Positions 11,610 to 23,858 of a stretch of DNA of 64,000 bases are shown piece by piece; the stretch's first letter is position 1, and every line of letters starts with the position of its first letter. The position numbers were made by a program, and so were the translations under genes. Location: contig OY743170.1 in NCBI GenBank assembly GCA_963555705.1, positions 26,846,862 through 26,910,861 on the forward strand, read 5' to 3'. This stretch comes from Ligustrum vulgare (lineage: Eukaryota > Streptophyta > Magnoliopsida > Lamiales > Oleaceae). The notes beneath the pieces are model-generated. The model was not told the DNA's origin and ran no database searches. It was given only the letters and a program-made list of their open reading frames with translations.

Positions 11610-12668
11610 CTAGTTAATCACCCGTGCGATGCACGGGAAGAAACGTTTGGATAAAGTTAATTCAATATGAAATTAGATAAATCCTTTTTATAAAATAAAT
11701 AAATTTCGCAAATAAGAGATAATATCATCATTTATTGAACTTCGATATAATTTTGAATTGAAAATTTTGCATTGAATTTGTATGACTGCACACAAATACT
11801 TATTTGCAAAACTCAAAACATTAAAAGATAAAAAAAATTTATGAAAAGAGAGGTTTAAACACAAATAATCAAATATAAATAAGTAAAAAAAAAATCTCCA
11901 TAAAAATATTTAAGTGGAAGTAGCAGTGTGAACACAATAAAAGTTGAATTTTGGTCTTTAGAGTGTGAAAGCAATAAAAGTTGAGTGTGAAAATAAATGA
12001 AATATATAATATATAATATTGTGTAAAAAAAATCACAAAAAGTTGTGTCAAATTGGCGGGAGGAGTCGATATTAAATTTGTATGACATAACGAAATTATT
12101 CATCCATAAGATTGATACCAATAAAATATCACAATTATTGAAAAAAATTATTTAAGTATTAAATGTAACTTTCTATAAAAATACTAATTAAGTTAATAGA
12201 ACGCAATACAAAGGAGCTCAAATTTTTAGATGTACTAAATAACTAAAAAAATAAGATTATTTATAAAAAGTTTTATACAATAAGATTTATTTAGTATTAG
12301 ATGCGTGATACAACTTCGATATAATTTTGAACTGAAAATTTTTGCATTGAATTTGTATGATTGCACACAAATATTTATTTGCAAAATTCAAAACATTAAA
12401 AGATAAAAAAAAAAAATATATGAAAAGAGAGGTTTAAACACAAATAATCAAATATAAATAAGTAAAAAAAAATCTCCATAAAAATATTTAAGTGAAAGTA
12501 GCAGTGTGAACATAATAAAAGTTAAGTTTTGGTCTTTGGAGTGTGAAAGCAATAAAAGTTAAGTGTGAAAATAAATAAAATATATAATATATAATATTGT
12601 ATAAAAAGAAATCACAAAAAATTGTGTCAAATTGACGGGAAATTCTCCTCCTTTAATATTAAGTAAGA
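11610..12668 (-). mobile_element. non-autonomous Helitron inside the Ty3 element
   Basis: On the minus strand it starts TCTTACTTAATATTAAAGG and ends with a 3' hairpin (CCCGTGCATCGCACGGG) followed by TGATTAACTAG. It sits between A (11609) and T (12669) of the host, as Helitrons do; no duplication is made. No Rep/helicase frame is present. Inside, about 11750-12060 is repeated at about 12320-12640 (GCATTGAATTTGTATGA...TCAAATTG), an internal direct duplication ~565 bp apart. It separates the PBS from gag, so it arrived after or within this retroelement lineage. Confidence 0.85.
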
Positions 12669-12959
12669 TTTGAAAGGGTTCGGTTACTGAGTCACCCCTC
12701 AAGTGCATCTTCCTCGATCATCTGGTAAGTTAATTTTTGTTTAAATTATGGAATGTTATTCGATGTTTCAATTATTAAAAATTCTTGCATGTCAATCTGT
12801 AATGTCGTAAAGTGAAAGGTTAAGAATGTTGTAAGTGAATATGACGATTATATCTTGGTTATGTAAATGAGGAAGTGAGAAGTCAATGGTTATTATAAAT
12901 TTAAGTCGTGATTATTAGTTCTTTATGTGATAAAAGAAGTGAATATGAATAATATACTG

Positions 12960-13440
12960 GCACGAGAGCATGCAATGTCCAAATAGGAAGCTGAGAAGGA
13001 CTAGACGTTTTGAGGGAGGACTTAAACCTCAAATCAAATAGGCTGTAGATCCTTTTGAATTCACCACTTACCGAGATGTAATCAACAAAGATCTTTTGGT
13101 GGAAATGGCACTAGTCTTGAATAGAGAAAAGAATAGAACCTAATCTTCTAGCCAGAAGTTCAAGGGTGGAAATCCAAAGTGATGGAATAACGGTCAGAAA
13201 AGGAGAAGTGATCAGGGAAATAAGCAGCATCACAAACCAACCAAACAAGCAACAAGTAATAGCCTGCTCGAAGTGTGGCAAGAGACATCTTGACGAGTAT
13301 CTTCAAGAAAAAGGGGTATGCTAAAGGTGTAGGAAACCTGGACATGTTGAAAATGAGTGTAAGGGCGTTTGCTACAACTGTAGAAAGCCAGGGCATGTAG
13401 CTAAGGATTGTAAAGATAAAATGAAGACTACTCAAGTACG
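12960..13440 (+). pseudogene. Ty3 gag remnant with zinc knuckles
   Basis: Nucleocapsid part of Gag. Visible are a stretch near 13010-13140 (RFEGGLKPQIK, then VDPFEFTTYRDVINKDLLVEMAL, a common chromovirus gag segment) and CCHC knuckles near 13320-13420, the clearest being CYNCRKPGHVAKDC. A second, degraded CxxC motif precedes it. Frames change between pieces and stops occur (for example after GLKPQIK). The N-terminal capsid region is not recognisable between the Helitron and 12960. Confidence 0.75.
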
Positions 13441-16400
13441 AGTCTATACAATGTCTAAGGAAGCTAAAGATGCATCAACCGTGGTTTCAGTCTCGCATTT
13501 ACTGAAAGACTGAATCATCCATCTCCACATCTGGAGATCGATTGTTGATTGTCAACACCATTCGGAGAACTGTTGAACTCAAGTTATGCATTGAAAGATT
13601 TCCCGATCGTGGTGAATGGGAAGGAGTGGACGACAGATCTCTTAACACCGGATATCTACGATTTTGGTGTCATACTAGGATATGAATAGTTATTAGGGTT
13701 TCAATTGACGGTTATGATAAGGTGCCATTTGAACCTTTGAACGAAACCCTTTCCGCCTTATTGAATCTTAGGTGAAACTTCCCATCCCGATAGTACGGGC
13801 GATGATGGCTCGTCAGTTGGTGAATAAGAGTTGTTTGGCCTACCTTGCTGCAATAATTGAAGTGCCTAAGATAGACACTTCTCTCGAACAAATCTCAATT
13901 GTTCGAAAATATCTAAATATGGTTCCAAACGCTCTTTTGATCTACCACTTGAAAGAGATATTGGATTCGTCTTCAAAATTAGTGTCTCGGATAGCTCTAG
14001 TATCCAAGGCACTGTAGCGGATGGCTATTGCTGAATTTACAAGGAGCAGCTATAGGATCTCATGGATAAGGGCTTTGTTCGACCCATTCTCTCACCATGG
14101 GGTGCTCCTGTGTTATTCGTGAAGAAGAAAGATAGTTCTATGAGACTTTTCATAGATTACTAAGAGTTGAACAAGGTGACGATAAAGAATAAATATCCAT
14201 CGTCAAGAATTGAAGATCTGTTTGATCAAGTTCAAGGTGCCAGGGTATTTTTCTAAGATTGATCTGCGATCTAATTACCATCAGTTGAGGATCAAGGAGG
14301 AGGACATTTCAAAGATAACTTTTTGTACTAGATATGGGCATTATGAGTTCTTAGTGGCGTCGTTTAGGTTAACAAATACCCTTGCAACATTTATGGACTT
14401 AATGCATTAGGTCTTTAAAGAATATTTGGATCAAGTTTTTATAGTTTTCATTGATGACATATTGATCTATTCGAGGTCTGAAAAAAAAAGGACATTTGAG
14501 GATCGTGCTTCAGAAACTTAGAGGAGAGATTTTTGCTAAGTTTAAGAAGTGTGAGTTCTGGCTGGATAGGGTGTCATTCTTGGGACATGTTGTATCAAGG
14601 GAAAGTAATAATGTTGATCTGAGTAAGATTGAGGAAGTTTGACGATGCCATATAATGTTAAAGAAGTTCGTAGTTTTCTCAAATTAGCTGGTTACTACCG
14701 GAGATTTGTCGAGGAATTTTTCCAAGATTGCTTCACTTGGCTAAGTTAACCATAAATGATACAAAATATCAATGGAGCTCGGATTGAGTAGACTTTGGAG
14801 AGTGATAGACAGGGTGGACAACTATGATAATCCTAACAATTCCACAGGGTAATGAAGGGTTTGTCATTTACTGATTGAAAGGGCTTGGTTGTGCTATTAT
14901 GTAACATGGCGAGATGATTGCCTATGCTTCAAGGAAACTTCAGGAGTAGAGAAAGAATTATCCAACTCATAACCTTGAGTTGGTAGCTGTCACATATGTA
15001 TTAAAGACACGGAAGTACTATCTTTATGGGATTGGATGTGAGATCAATAAAAGCTTCAAATACTTATTCGCTCATGAGGAATTGAACATGAGACAGCGCA
15101 GATGGTTGGAACTTGTCAAGCATTATGACTGTGTTATTTATTATCATCCTGACAAGACTAATGAGGTAGCTGATGCACTTAGCAGAAAGGGTCACAAAGG
15201 AATAAATGCCATACAAGTTGTTCCAAAACAACTATTGATTGACATCCAAAAGTTAGAGTTGGAGATAGTCCCAAAAGGAAAGTCAGGTTATCTTGCCAAT
15301 ATAACCTTGGAACCGACATTGTTGGTGAAAATCAAGGTACTTCAGTTAGGGGACCCCAAAACTTCCAAAGTTCGCGAGATAACTGAGGTAAAGCTCACTG
15401 ATTTTGCTGTTACTACAGATGGTGCCCTTCGGCACGGTAATAGATTGGTAGTCTCTAATAATAAGGAATTGATGCAAGAAATAATCAGGGAAGCTCATAA
15501 CACTCCTTATTCGATTTACCTTAGGATGGCTCGGGATTTGAGGAAACATTTTTGGTGGATTGGTATCAGGACACGGAAGACGACACAGAAGATTATGTTC
15601 AACATTGTCTAACTTGACAGTAAGTTAAGGCTGAGCATCAATGACCTTCTAGCCTATTACATCCTCTTATGATTCCAGAGTGGAAGTAGGAATGAATAGG
15701 TATGGATTTTGTTGTTAGCTTCCCTAAGAGGAAGAAGGGTCATAATTCTATATGGATGATCATTGATCGTCTTACTAAGTCAGTACACTCTCTGCCGGTA
15801 AAGACTATTATAATATGGAGAATTATGCGGAGTTATATGTGGCAGAGATTGTTAGACTTCATGGAATTTCCTTATCCATTGTGAATGATTGCGCCCAAAA
15901 ATTTACTTCATCATTTTGGAAGAGTCTGCATAAAGCCATGAGTACTCAATTGAAATTCAGCACAACCTTCCACCCACAGACAGATGGGCAATCAGAGAGG
16001 ACGATTCAAACACTGGAAGACATGTTGAAAGCTTGTGTTATTGATTTTTCGGGTACTTGGGATGAATTCCTCCCATTGGTTGAGTTCTCCTATAAAAATA
16101 GCTATCAACCTTCTATCCATATGGCTCCATATGAGTCACTGTATCGGAGGAGGTGTACATCGGCAGTTCACTGGGATGAGGTAGGAGAAAGAAATTTATT
16201 GGGTCCAGAAATGGTACAGCAGACAACTGAAGTTGTTGAAAAGATTCATCAGCGGATAAAAACTACACAAAGTAGATAGAAGAGTTATGTGGACAAAAGA
16301 AGGAAACCTTTGGAATTCGTTGTAGGTGATATGATCTTTTTGAAGGTAGCTCCTATGAAAGGAGTTAAGAGATTCGGGAAGAAAGAAAAGCTAACTCCGC

Positions 16401-16746
16401 GTTTTATTGACCCCTTTGAGATACTTGGAAGGGTGGGTGACCTAGCTTATTGGGTTGCATTGCCACCAGCACTATCAGGGGTACATAATGTCTTTCATGT
16501 CTCAATGTTGAGGAAGTATATTTCAGATCCCTCTCATATTCTCAGCTATGAATCATTGGATTTGCTTGAGGATCTAACTTATAAGGAATCACCTGTTAAA
16601 ATCTTAATAAAAGTAGACAAGGAACTTAGGATGTAGAAGATAACACTAGTTAAAGTCCTTTAGAGGAATCATGCAGTCGAAGAGGATACTTGGGAACACG
16701 AGGATGAAATGCGTGCCAAGTATCCACATCTTCTTGGTAAGTTTTA
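13441..16746 (+). pseudogene. Ty3 pol remnant: PR, RT, RNase H, integrase, chromodomain-like end
   Basis: Protease is reduced to its end (DIYDFGVILGYE near 13660-13690); the catalytic D-S/T-G region is not found. RT motifs run 14050-14480: [22 protein letters not shown], then [14 protein letters not shown], and [11 protein letters not shown] with the catalytic DD. RNase H follows near 14880-15200 ([28 protein letters not shown]). Integrase: zinc region 15490-15610, MDFVVSFPKRKKGHNSIW, the second-Asp region altered to IVNDCAQKF, and HPQTDGQSERTIQTLEDML with the Glu. A GPY/F-like and chromodomain-like tail covers 16289-16746 (NVFHVSMLRKYISDPSHI). Many stops and frameshifts; non-functional. Confidence 0.9.
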
Positions 16747-16774
16747 ATTTAATTTCGAGGATGAAATTTCGTTT

Positions 16775-16788
16775 AGGGGGTAAAGAAT
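16775..16788 (+). other. polypurine tract
   Basis: AGGGGGTAAAGAAT sits immediately before the TG of the 3' LTR, as expected for the plus-strand primer of an LTR retrotransposon. Confidence 0.85.
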
Positions 16789-19652
16789 TGTAATACCACC
16801 TTTCCATATATGTGCTTTCTTGAATTTCACGTATTATTCTATTGATGTCCTTATAATTCATTAATGGATATTATTATAATTGATAAATTGATAAATTGAG
16901 TTCTTTTGCAGTGGAAGAATTTAGACGCCATAATGATCAATGTGCCAATTAGAAAATTTATAAATTTTTCGTGCAATTATATGCCTAATTGTTTATTTTA
17001 AATTGCTAAGTATGCTTATTTCAAGTTATTTGCAATTTAAAATTTGTAAATGACCAAAATACATTTAGTTTGAAATTTGTGTAAAGTTTAGTGGCACCTC
17101 GATATTAATTTAAAGTTGTTCACTTAATTACACTAAAGAGGAGAATTGAGGGACTAATGTGCAATTTTTGAAAGATTAAAATTAAAATCCTACCCTAAAC
17201 CTCTCAGCCCTCACTCTCGTTCTCTCTCTCAGTTTACGCACCCGACTCCTCTCTCGACTTTTCCATCTCCCTCGGTTTCTCTCCTCTCACCACCGACCAG
17301 TTGCCGGCGCACCATCGGCCACCACCGCCAACCCACGGTAGCACTCTTATTCCCCTCCCTTCGCGATGACTCACCCGCACGCGGGTTTACACGCTGTGCA
17401 CACATCGCGCGCGTGCACGTGCGCACAGACACATATTGTGTATATAACCATGTTTATATGTATATGTCTGTGTGCAATCTTGACTAAAATTCCAGATTTC
17501 CAATTTTGTTAAATTTTGGATTTTTCTGTTAAAAATTGGAGATTCGATGGTGTGATTTTGTACGCATATGGAATACATGTATCTATTTATGAAATTTCGA
17601 ATTTTATAGTAATTTTCAGATTTCGAAATTCCTTAATTAGTAATTTAATTTAATTGTTTACTTTAGTTTTAAGTTAGAAATTATAATTTTACAAATTTGG
17701 GGAGAATTATATAAATGGTTATATTAATTTTAAGATTTTGTAGTTAATTAACATATTATGAAATTTTAGATTAAATTGACTTAGTTGACGACCATTGTGA
17801 GAAATTTCAAATTTTTAAATGAGGAAGTTGTTTACTGGATTCTTTGTTGGTTTAATGTTGTTTTAAATTGGAGATTTTCAAATATAGAATTTCTAGTAAT
17901 GAGGTGGTTTTAATTGAATTTTAATGTATATTCTTGACTTATAATTGCCATTTCCAGACTTTAGAAATTTATGAAATTTGTAGTTTAGTTAACTATTCGG
18001 GTAAAGTTTGAATAAATGGTGATTTTAAAATTTTTGAATAGTTAGAATGCTAATTGCTATTGTCCTTGTGAAATTTAAGTTGTGATGAATATTCCATAGC
18101 TTTGACCTTTGTGTAATTTGATAAATTATATTTCAATTCTTGCCATAGAAGTTAATCTCTTATTTCTAATGTATTATGGTCTGTATTTGACATAGCTTAA
18201 AATCCCATTTGTTTTGAATTGTAAGTCACATGGAAGCCTCAACCTCATTTAGAAGTGTTAAATGTGATTTTTGAACTAAAAGTATATTTTATTAAATGAA
18301 TGGATATAAATTAGGATTTTTTTGGGGCACATTGACGTCACGGGCAGCCGAGGCTTCTCCACTTGCAAATCTAGATAACGGTAAATATTAAGGACGTCAA
18401 GTAAGTAAACTTCCCCCCTATTTTTATCAAAGTTGAATGTAAATGTGAAATTAATGTGTAAATGACTCTCTTGCAATTCACTTGCTTTGATGAATTTCGT
18501 TTACATTATGAAAGTATGTGCTATTAAGAAGAATGTTCAAGCATGCACGTTATCATGTCATTGCATCATCAAACATGCATTGGCATCGAAATTGAGAAGT
18601 CAAATGTTTTTAAGTGAAATAAATGTACCAAGGTGTAAATTTGTTCAAAAGTTATGTATCCCAAGTTTTTAAGAAAGAATTGGTGTACTTCTAGTTCATG
18701 AAAGATGCGAGTGGGAAATGTAGGGCGGGGGACCGGCGTACCCGAATTAAGTCGCTTTGCGACGGAATGTCCAACCGCTTTACGTTGGACTGTTAAACCG
18801 CTTCGCGGTGGGAAAGTGAATGTTATACCACTTTGCGGTGGAAATGTGAATGCTAATCTGGTTCCAAATAAGAATTGCCCACTGTTATCTGATTGACTAA
18901 ATGATACATCAAGTGAGCTCATGATGGAAATGAAGTAAAAGTTTTGAAATATTAAGTGAAAGTTTGAAAAGTTTGAAAGTTGTGAAAGGTTAAAGTGAAT
19001 GGGGATACATATTTCAAATTATTTTAGAGCATTTCATGTCATAAGCATGCATCACTTGCACGAAGTTTACTTACTGAGTTTTAGCACACCCCAATCCCTC
19101 CACAATATTTCAGGTGATGAAAGCTAGATGAGACGAGGAGAGCATTTGGTGGCAGACTCAGGCTATACCGCTACAAATTTTATAAATAAAGTTAAATTAG
19201 AATTTACTCAAGTTTCGCATTAATTATTTCTTAATTCATTTATTATTGATAATTGTTTTGGTTGAAATTAGTTTAAATGAGTTATGGCATTTTCATATTG
19301 GTTATATTATCACTTATTTCACTTAATTGAAACTTATTGATATAAAATGTTGTATTGAGGAGTTTGGGGATTGAATTTGAAATAGTGCGGTGATGTGGGA
19401 GTTTGATGTAGAATTGGAGTTGAATGTTGAATGTAGGCTTTTATTTGAGTTGAGTTTTATGTTGTAAAATGGTTTTGATGTCCCTCTGCAGGTTGGTTAA
19501 GTCCAATTTATAGAGGAAACTCTGTCAAAATTTTGTGATATTTTATAATAGAAAATGAACATTTTAGTATTTTAAAATGTTTTTATTTCCGCGTTAAAAG
19601 TAAAAGGAAGTTAACACACCTAGGTTTAATATTTTGAACTTGGAGTGTTACA
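16789..19652 (+). repeat. 3' LTR (2864 bp)
   Basis: TGTAATACC...GGAGTGTTACA. Same length and content as 8699-11552; long stretches such as 18040-18500 are virtually identical to 9940-10400. The high similarity indicates a fairly recent insertion. Confidence 0.95.
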
Positions 19653-20025
19653 TATGTGATCTTAAATTCTTTAATTTGTGTTGATAAAAATGATAATCTA
19701 ACATTGATAATTATTGGTCTGTCGTATAACACGATTGTATGATGATGTTAAAGGGTAATTAAATATATTAATAAAATTGGTGGTTTGATTCTAAAATTTC
19801 TTGGCATATTGTCTACGTGTAAAAAAATAATTAAATGTATTAATAAAAATGGTAGTTTGACTCTGAAAGTTTTTGGCATATCGTCTACATGTAAAAGGGT
19901 AATACAGTTGGTTAACATGATCTAATGATTTAAATTTCTAACAGTGTTATTTGTTATTTGAACATATGTCCATTGTAAGTAACACTTGTACTTGTTTATG
20001 TGGTGTGAGCTTATGTGATCTTAGA
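19653..20025 (+). mobile_element. right part of the older Ty3 LTR-like flank, with ~90-bp tandem repeat
   Basis: Starts with the TSD TATGT (19653-19657). Two diverged copies of a unit (TTAATAAAA.TGGT.GTTTGA.TCT...TTGGCATAT.GTCTAC.TGTAAAA) occupy about 19750-19910. The end of the segment resembles 8630-8698 on the other side of the insertion, so this is where the interrupted old sequence resumes before degraded RT. Confidence 0.55.
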
Positions 20026-21537
20026 ACGATTGGTATTTCTTGGACATGTTATCACATCCAAAGGGATAGAAGGGATCCAAGCAAAGTTGAGGCTGTATCA
20101 AACTGGGCAAGGCCTTCCAACGTAAGAGAAGTTCGTAACTTCTTGGGTTAGCGGGATATTATAGGAGGTTTATTGAAGGCTTCTCAAAGATATCTGGATC
20201 GCTGACGCAGCTAACACGTAAGGGTGAAAAGTTTAATTGGATAGAAAAATGTGAACAAAGCTTTGAGGTTTTAAAGCAAAACTAGCAAATGCAGTCCTAA
20301 CCATATTTGAAGGTGCAAATGGTTTCGTTATCTATAGTGACGCGTTGAAACAAATTTTGGGTTGTGTGTTGATGCAACAAGGCAAAGTAGTTGCTTATGC
20401 ATCACGAAAATTGAAGAAGCATGAGAAGAACTATCCCACACATGATTTGGAGTTAGCTACAGTTGTTCATGCCTTAAAAATATGGAGACACAACCTTTAC
20501 GGGGTAAATTTGACATTTACACTGATCACAAAAGCCTCAAGTATATCTTCACCCAGAAGGAGTTAAATATGATGCAAAGAAGGTGGCTCGAGTTAGTGAA
20601 GGATTATGACAATGAAATACATTATCACCCTAGAAAGGCGAATGTTGTAGCAGATGCCTAGAGTCAAAAGGTGACAAGTCAATTGGCGGCTTTGACCATG
20701 CACGAACCATTATCGAAGGAGTTCGAGAAATTGAGCCTTGAAGTGGTTACAACACCTCCAAGCATTGTAACTCGAATGGCAGCTCTTTCAATTCGGCCAA
20801 CACTCCGTGATAGGATCAGGGATCATCAGAAGGTAGATCAGTCATTTGAATTTATCAAAGCAGAAATCGAAATGGAGAAACGAAAAGACTTCACCTTGGA
20901 GAAAGATAAAACATTGTATTACCAAGGACGTTTGTACGTACCGTACTTCGAGGATTTGAAAAAGGAGATTTTGGAAGAGGCTCACTCCTCTCCTTATTCA
21001 GTACATCCGGGGGCACAAAGATGTACCGAGACCTCAAGACAGTGTTTTGATGGAGAAACATGAAGAAAGAAACTGATGAATATGTTGAGAAGTGTCTAAT
21101 ATGCCAACAAGTAAAAGCTAAACGCTAGAGACCATCTGGACTACTCGAACCATTAGAAGTTCCTGAATGGAAGTGGGAACATGTGACGATGGACTTTTTT
21201 GTCGAATTTTCGAAGTCGACAAAAGTTCATGAGGCTATATGGGTCATTGTGTATAGGCTCACCAAATCAACCCACTTTCTACCAGTTCGGATGACTTTCA
21301 CGATGGTCCAATTTGCACAACTATATGTAAACGAAATAGTAAGGTTACAAGGGGTTCTAGTCTCAATTGTGTCAAAATAGAGATCCAAGGTTCACTTCAA
21401 ACTTTTGAAAGAGTTTACACTGAGCATTGGGTAGTAAGCTGAAGTTTAGCACATCCTTTCACCCTCAAACAGACAGACAATTTGAACAAACCATTCAGAC
21501 ATTGGAGGACATGCTTCGAATATGTGTTCTAGAGTTT

Positions 21538-21542
21538 GGAGG
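21538..21542 (+). repeat. target site duplication GGAGG (left)
   Basis: GGAGG at 21538-21542 and again at 22422-22426 flank the solo LTR; they fall inside the integrase codons of the older Ty3 element. Confidence 0.85.
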
Positions 21543-22421
21543 TGACGCGATCCCGGTCGGGGAATCTCGTCGAACACGCGGAATAAAGATATTTAAAATC
21601 CTAGGAAAGATCTAAATCAGATCTGACACGAAAAATAACAAGAACACGAATAAATAGACGGAAATTAAAATAAGATTGACGGTAGGACCTGGACCCAACA
21701 ATCACGACGCAATAAATTGACGATGCGGATTGAAGAACCGAGGTTTTCGAAACGCCACAAGGGATGCCAAATTCCTTGATAAGTTTCTGATTGGAACGCC
21801 ACAAACATTCAAGAAAATATTTGATAAGTTCTATAAATTGTTCTTCAAGAACAAGAAAAAGGAATCATCCTTTTCGAGAGAGAAAATTCTCACATTCATT
21901 CAATATTATCCAAGTTGTTCTTTCATAATGAAAAACAAAGCAATATAATGTCAAAACTGACCTAACTAGGTTTTTGCCGCTAATTGGGCCCAAAACATAA
22001 AAATAAATAAAAGAAACGGAATTACATTAAAAACGCGAAATCTGGGAAAATAAGGTGTTACGGCCGTAACAATGTCACTTACGGCCGTAAGTGACTTTCT
22101 GTTAATGATTTACGGTCGTAACAAGAACTCTCACGGCCGTAAGTTTTAATTCGCTGAATTACTTCAATTCCACCAGAGACGGAGTTACGGCCGTGAACTA
22201 TAGTTTTACGGCCGTGAATGTAGCTTTTACGGCCGTGAACACTGGTTTTACGGCCGTGATTGTGCTCTTGGTCACGAAACCTTAACCCTTTTGATTCGGC
22301 TCGATCCCTTTGTCTCCTCGGCTCGCTTCCAACATGAAACTTGTGCCGTTTCCCGCGTAGATCACTGTCGCATTGCCGATAGGTCGACTTCTCCTTTGGT
22401 CTCCTACTTCAAATCACATCA
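21543..22421 (-). mobile_element. solo LTR of a Ty3-type element
   Basis: An 879-bp segment with TG...CA ends (TGACGCGATC ... AATCACATCA) and 5-bp TSD GGAGG interrupts integrase. It is homologous to the LTRs at 43801 and 44958-45690: read on the minus strand it starts TGATGTGATTTGAAGTAGGAG, like TGATGTGATCCAAGGTAGGAG at 43801, and both end with GATGCGA/GACGCGA-type sequence. The comparison with 44958-45690, which is preceded by a PPT, fixes its orientation as minus. There is no internal region, so it is the product of LTR-LTR recombination. Eight ACGGCCGT palindromes sit in its middle. Confidence 0.9.
22060..22257. repeat. eight ACGGCCGT palindromes, mostly in 21-bp phase
   Basis: Cores start at 22060, 22081, 22112 (ACGGTCGT), 22133, 22187, 22208, 22229 and 22250. 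Within groups the spacing is exactly 21 bp (22060/22081; 22112/22133; 22187/22208/22229/22250). The surrounding bases are not conserved apart from flanking TT and AA/GA. The related LTRs at 43.9 and 45.1 kb carry CGATC-type motifs in the corresponding place instead. Confidence 0.93.
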
Positions 22422-23151
22422 GGAGGACAATGGGAGAAACATTTACCATTAGTGGAGTTTGCGTACAAAAATAGCTATCATGCTTCCATTAGCATGATAC
22501 CATATGAAGCATTATATGGAAGTAAGTGTAGATCACCAGTACATAGGGATGAAGTCGGCTAACGCAAGATTTTGGGTCCCGATATCATCGAACAAATAGT
22601 ACAAGTCATCAAGAAGATTCGTGCCAGCATGAAAACTGCCTAGGATAGGCAGAAGAGTTATGCAAACAGGAGAAGAAAGGAATTGGAGTTTTCAGTAGGA
22701 GATAAAGTCTTCCTCAAAGTTGCACCAATGAAAGGGGTGTTACATTTTGGCAAGAAGGGTAAGTTAATTGGCCTGTTCGAAATCTTGCAACGTGTTGGAA
22801 ATGTTGCGTATCAACTGATCTTACCCCCAGAACTTTCAACACTGCATGAAGTCTTCCATGTATCCATGCTTAGAAAATATGTCTCTGATCTAAGTAATGT
22901 GTTCAACCACCAGTCTATCGAGCTACAACGAGGCTTAAGTTTTGAAGAAGTGCCTTTAAGGATCGTTAACCAAATATTTCAAGCCCTTCTGAATAAAGTG
23001 ATTCCACTAGTGAAAGTTCAGTGGCGAAATCTTTCAATTGAAGAGTCCACATGGGAGCAAGAGGTGGAGAAGCGAGCCAAGTACACGCAACTCTTTGACG
23101 AATTTCAAGGTAAATCTCGAGAACAAAATTTATTTTAAGGATGGTAGATTA

Positions 23152-23347
23152 TAACACCCATGCACCTAAGTTTGAACCTATTTAAAGTTTATGGGTCAAT
23201 TAGGTGTTGACCACTAGCTTAGGACTATGGGTACAATTAATTTGGATTGCATATTGAAAACCCACGTTTTTTAGGGTTGAGATTCCTATTAAATCTTTTA
23301 TGGATATATTATATATAAAGTTATTTTTGTGTGCGTGTGTGTGTATA
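23152..23347 (+). mobile_element. 3' LTR remnant of the older Ty3 element
   Basis: Begins TATAACACCC right after pol and a purine-rich AAGGATGGTAGAT stretch that could be the PPT; TGTAACACC is a frequent Ty3 LTR start, so the first G may have mutated. It is cut after ~200 bp by a Helitron-like end. Confidence 0.5.
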
Positions 23348-23400
23348 CTAATTATTACCCGTGCGATGCACGACAATTGTAATTTATGAAAGCGATAAAG
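23348..23400 (-). mobile_element. degraded Helitron 3' terminus
   Basis: Read on the minus strand: GTCGTGCATCGCACGGG hairpin followed by TAATAATTAGT, the Helitron 3' pattern with CTAG changed to TTAG. The element should extend to the right, but I could not locate its TC end. Confidence 0.5.
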
Positions 23401-23858
23401 AAGCAAATTTATTAATTATAAAGAATTAAAATAAAACTCACAAAAACAAATTAAAATTTTATTAAAATCAATATTTACCCTATTAAAATTTAAAGAACTA
23501 TTGAGATTTTGAGAATATTAGGAGGCTCGTATTCTATTTCTCGCAATATGTATGAAAAAATTTATCTCATACTTATCATATTCATTCTAGTTGACGAAGT
23601 TGTGCTCGAATCTTTTAATAGGACATCTTCTCGATATACATCTTCACCATATGAAAAGGCAATGTGTATTACTTTATCTCAATAATTCGCTTGTTTGAGT
23701 TTCAACAATGATATCCCTATTAGATGAAGATTTTCGAAATCTTATCTCTTTTTTTTTTCTCCAAATGACAATATGAAATTCTGTTTAGGTGGGATCAATA
23801 GAATGATTAGACATTCTCAATATAAGTATAGAGTATATAGATTTTTAAAATGTTTGGG
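23401..23858. other. no recognisable gene; probably Helitron interior
   Basis: AT-rich, no coding resemblance. Follows the Helitron-like terminus and could be its body. Confidence 0.35.

Larger units (their letters stand above)
8699..19652 (+). mobile_element. complete Ty3 (chromovirus, Tekay/Del-like) LTR retrotransposon
   Basis: About 10.95 kb, with 5' LTR 8699-11552, tRNA-Met-type PBS at 11558, degenerate gag with zinc knuckles, protease remnant, RT, RNase H, integrase, a chromodomain-like C-terminus, PPT at 16775-16788, 3' LTR 16789-19652, and 5-bp TSD TATGT. The order protease-RT-RNase H-integrase marks it as Ty3. Long ~2.86 kb LTRs and the ...EEDTWEHEDEMRAKYPHLL tail fit the Tekay/Del group. 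Coding frames hold many stops and frameshifts although the LTRs are very alike, so the element probably inserted as a defective copy mobilised in trans. A Helitron sits between PBS and gag. Confidence 0.93.
20026..23138 (+). pseudogene. older Ty3 chromovirus pol remnant (RT end to chromodomain-like tail)
   Basis: Gag and most of RT are gone. Seen: RT end (SKVEAVSNWARPSNVREVRNFLG, YYRRFIEGFSKI), RNase H ([54 protein letters not shown]), integrase (zinc-binding HHCC region about 21000-21110, DFFVEFSKSTKVHEAIWVIV, FHPQTDRQFEQTIQTLEDML with the Glu), then a 0.88-kb solo LTR, then [20 protein letters not shown] and the GPY/F and chromodomain-like tail to EQNLF at 23138 (STWEQEVEKRAKYTQLFDEF). Several frameshifts and stops. 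The sequence differs clearly from the pol at 13.4-16.7 kb, so this is a separate, older element of a related clade. Confidence 0.88.
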
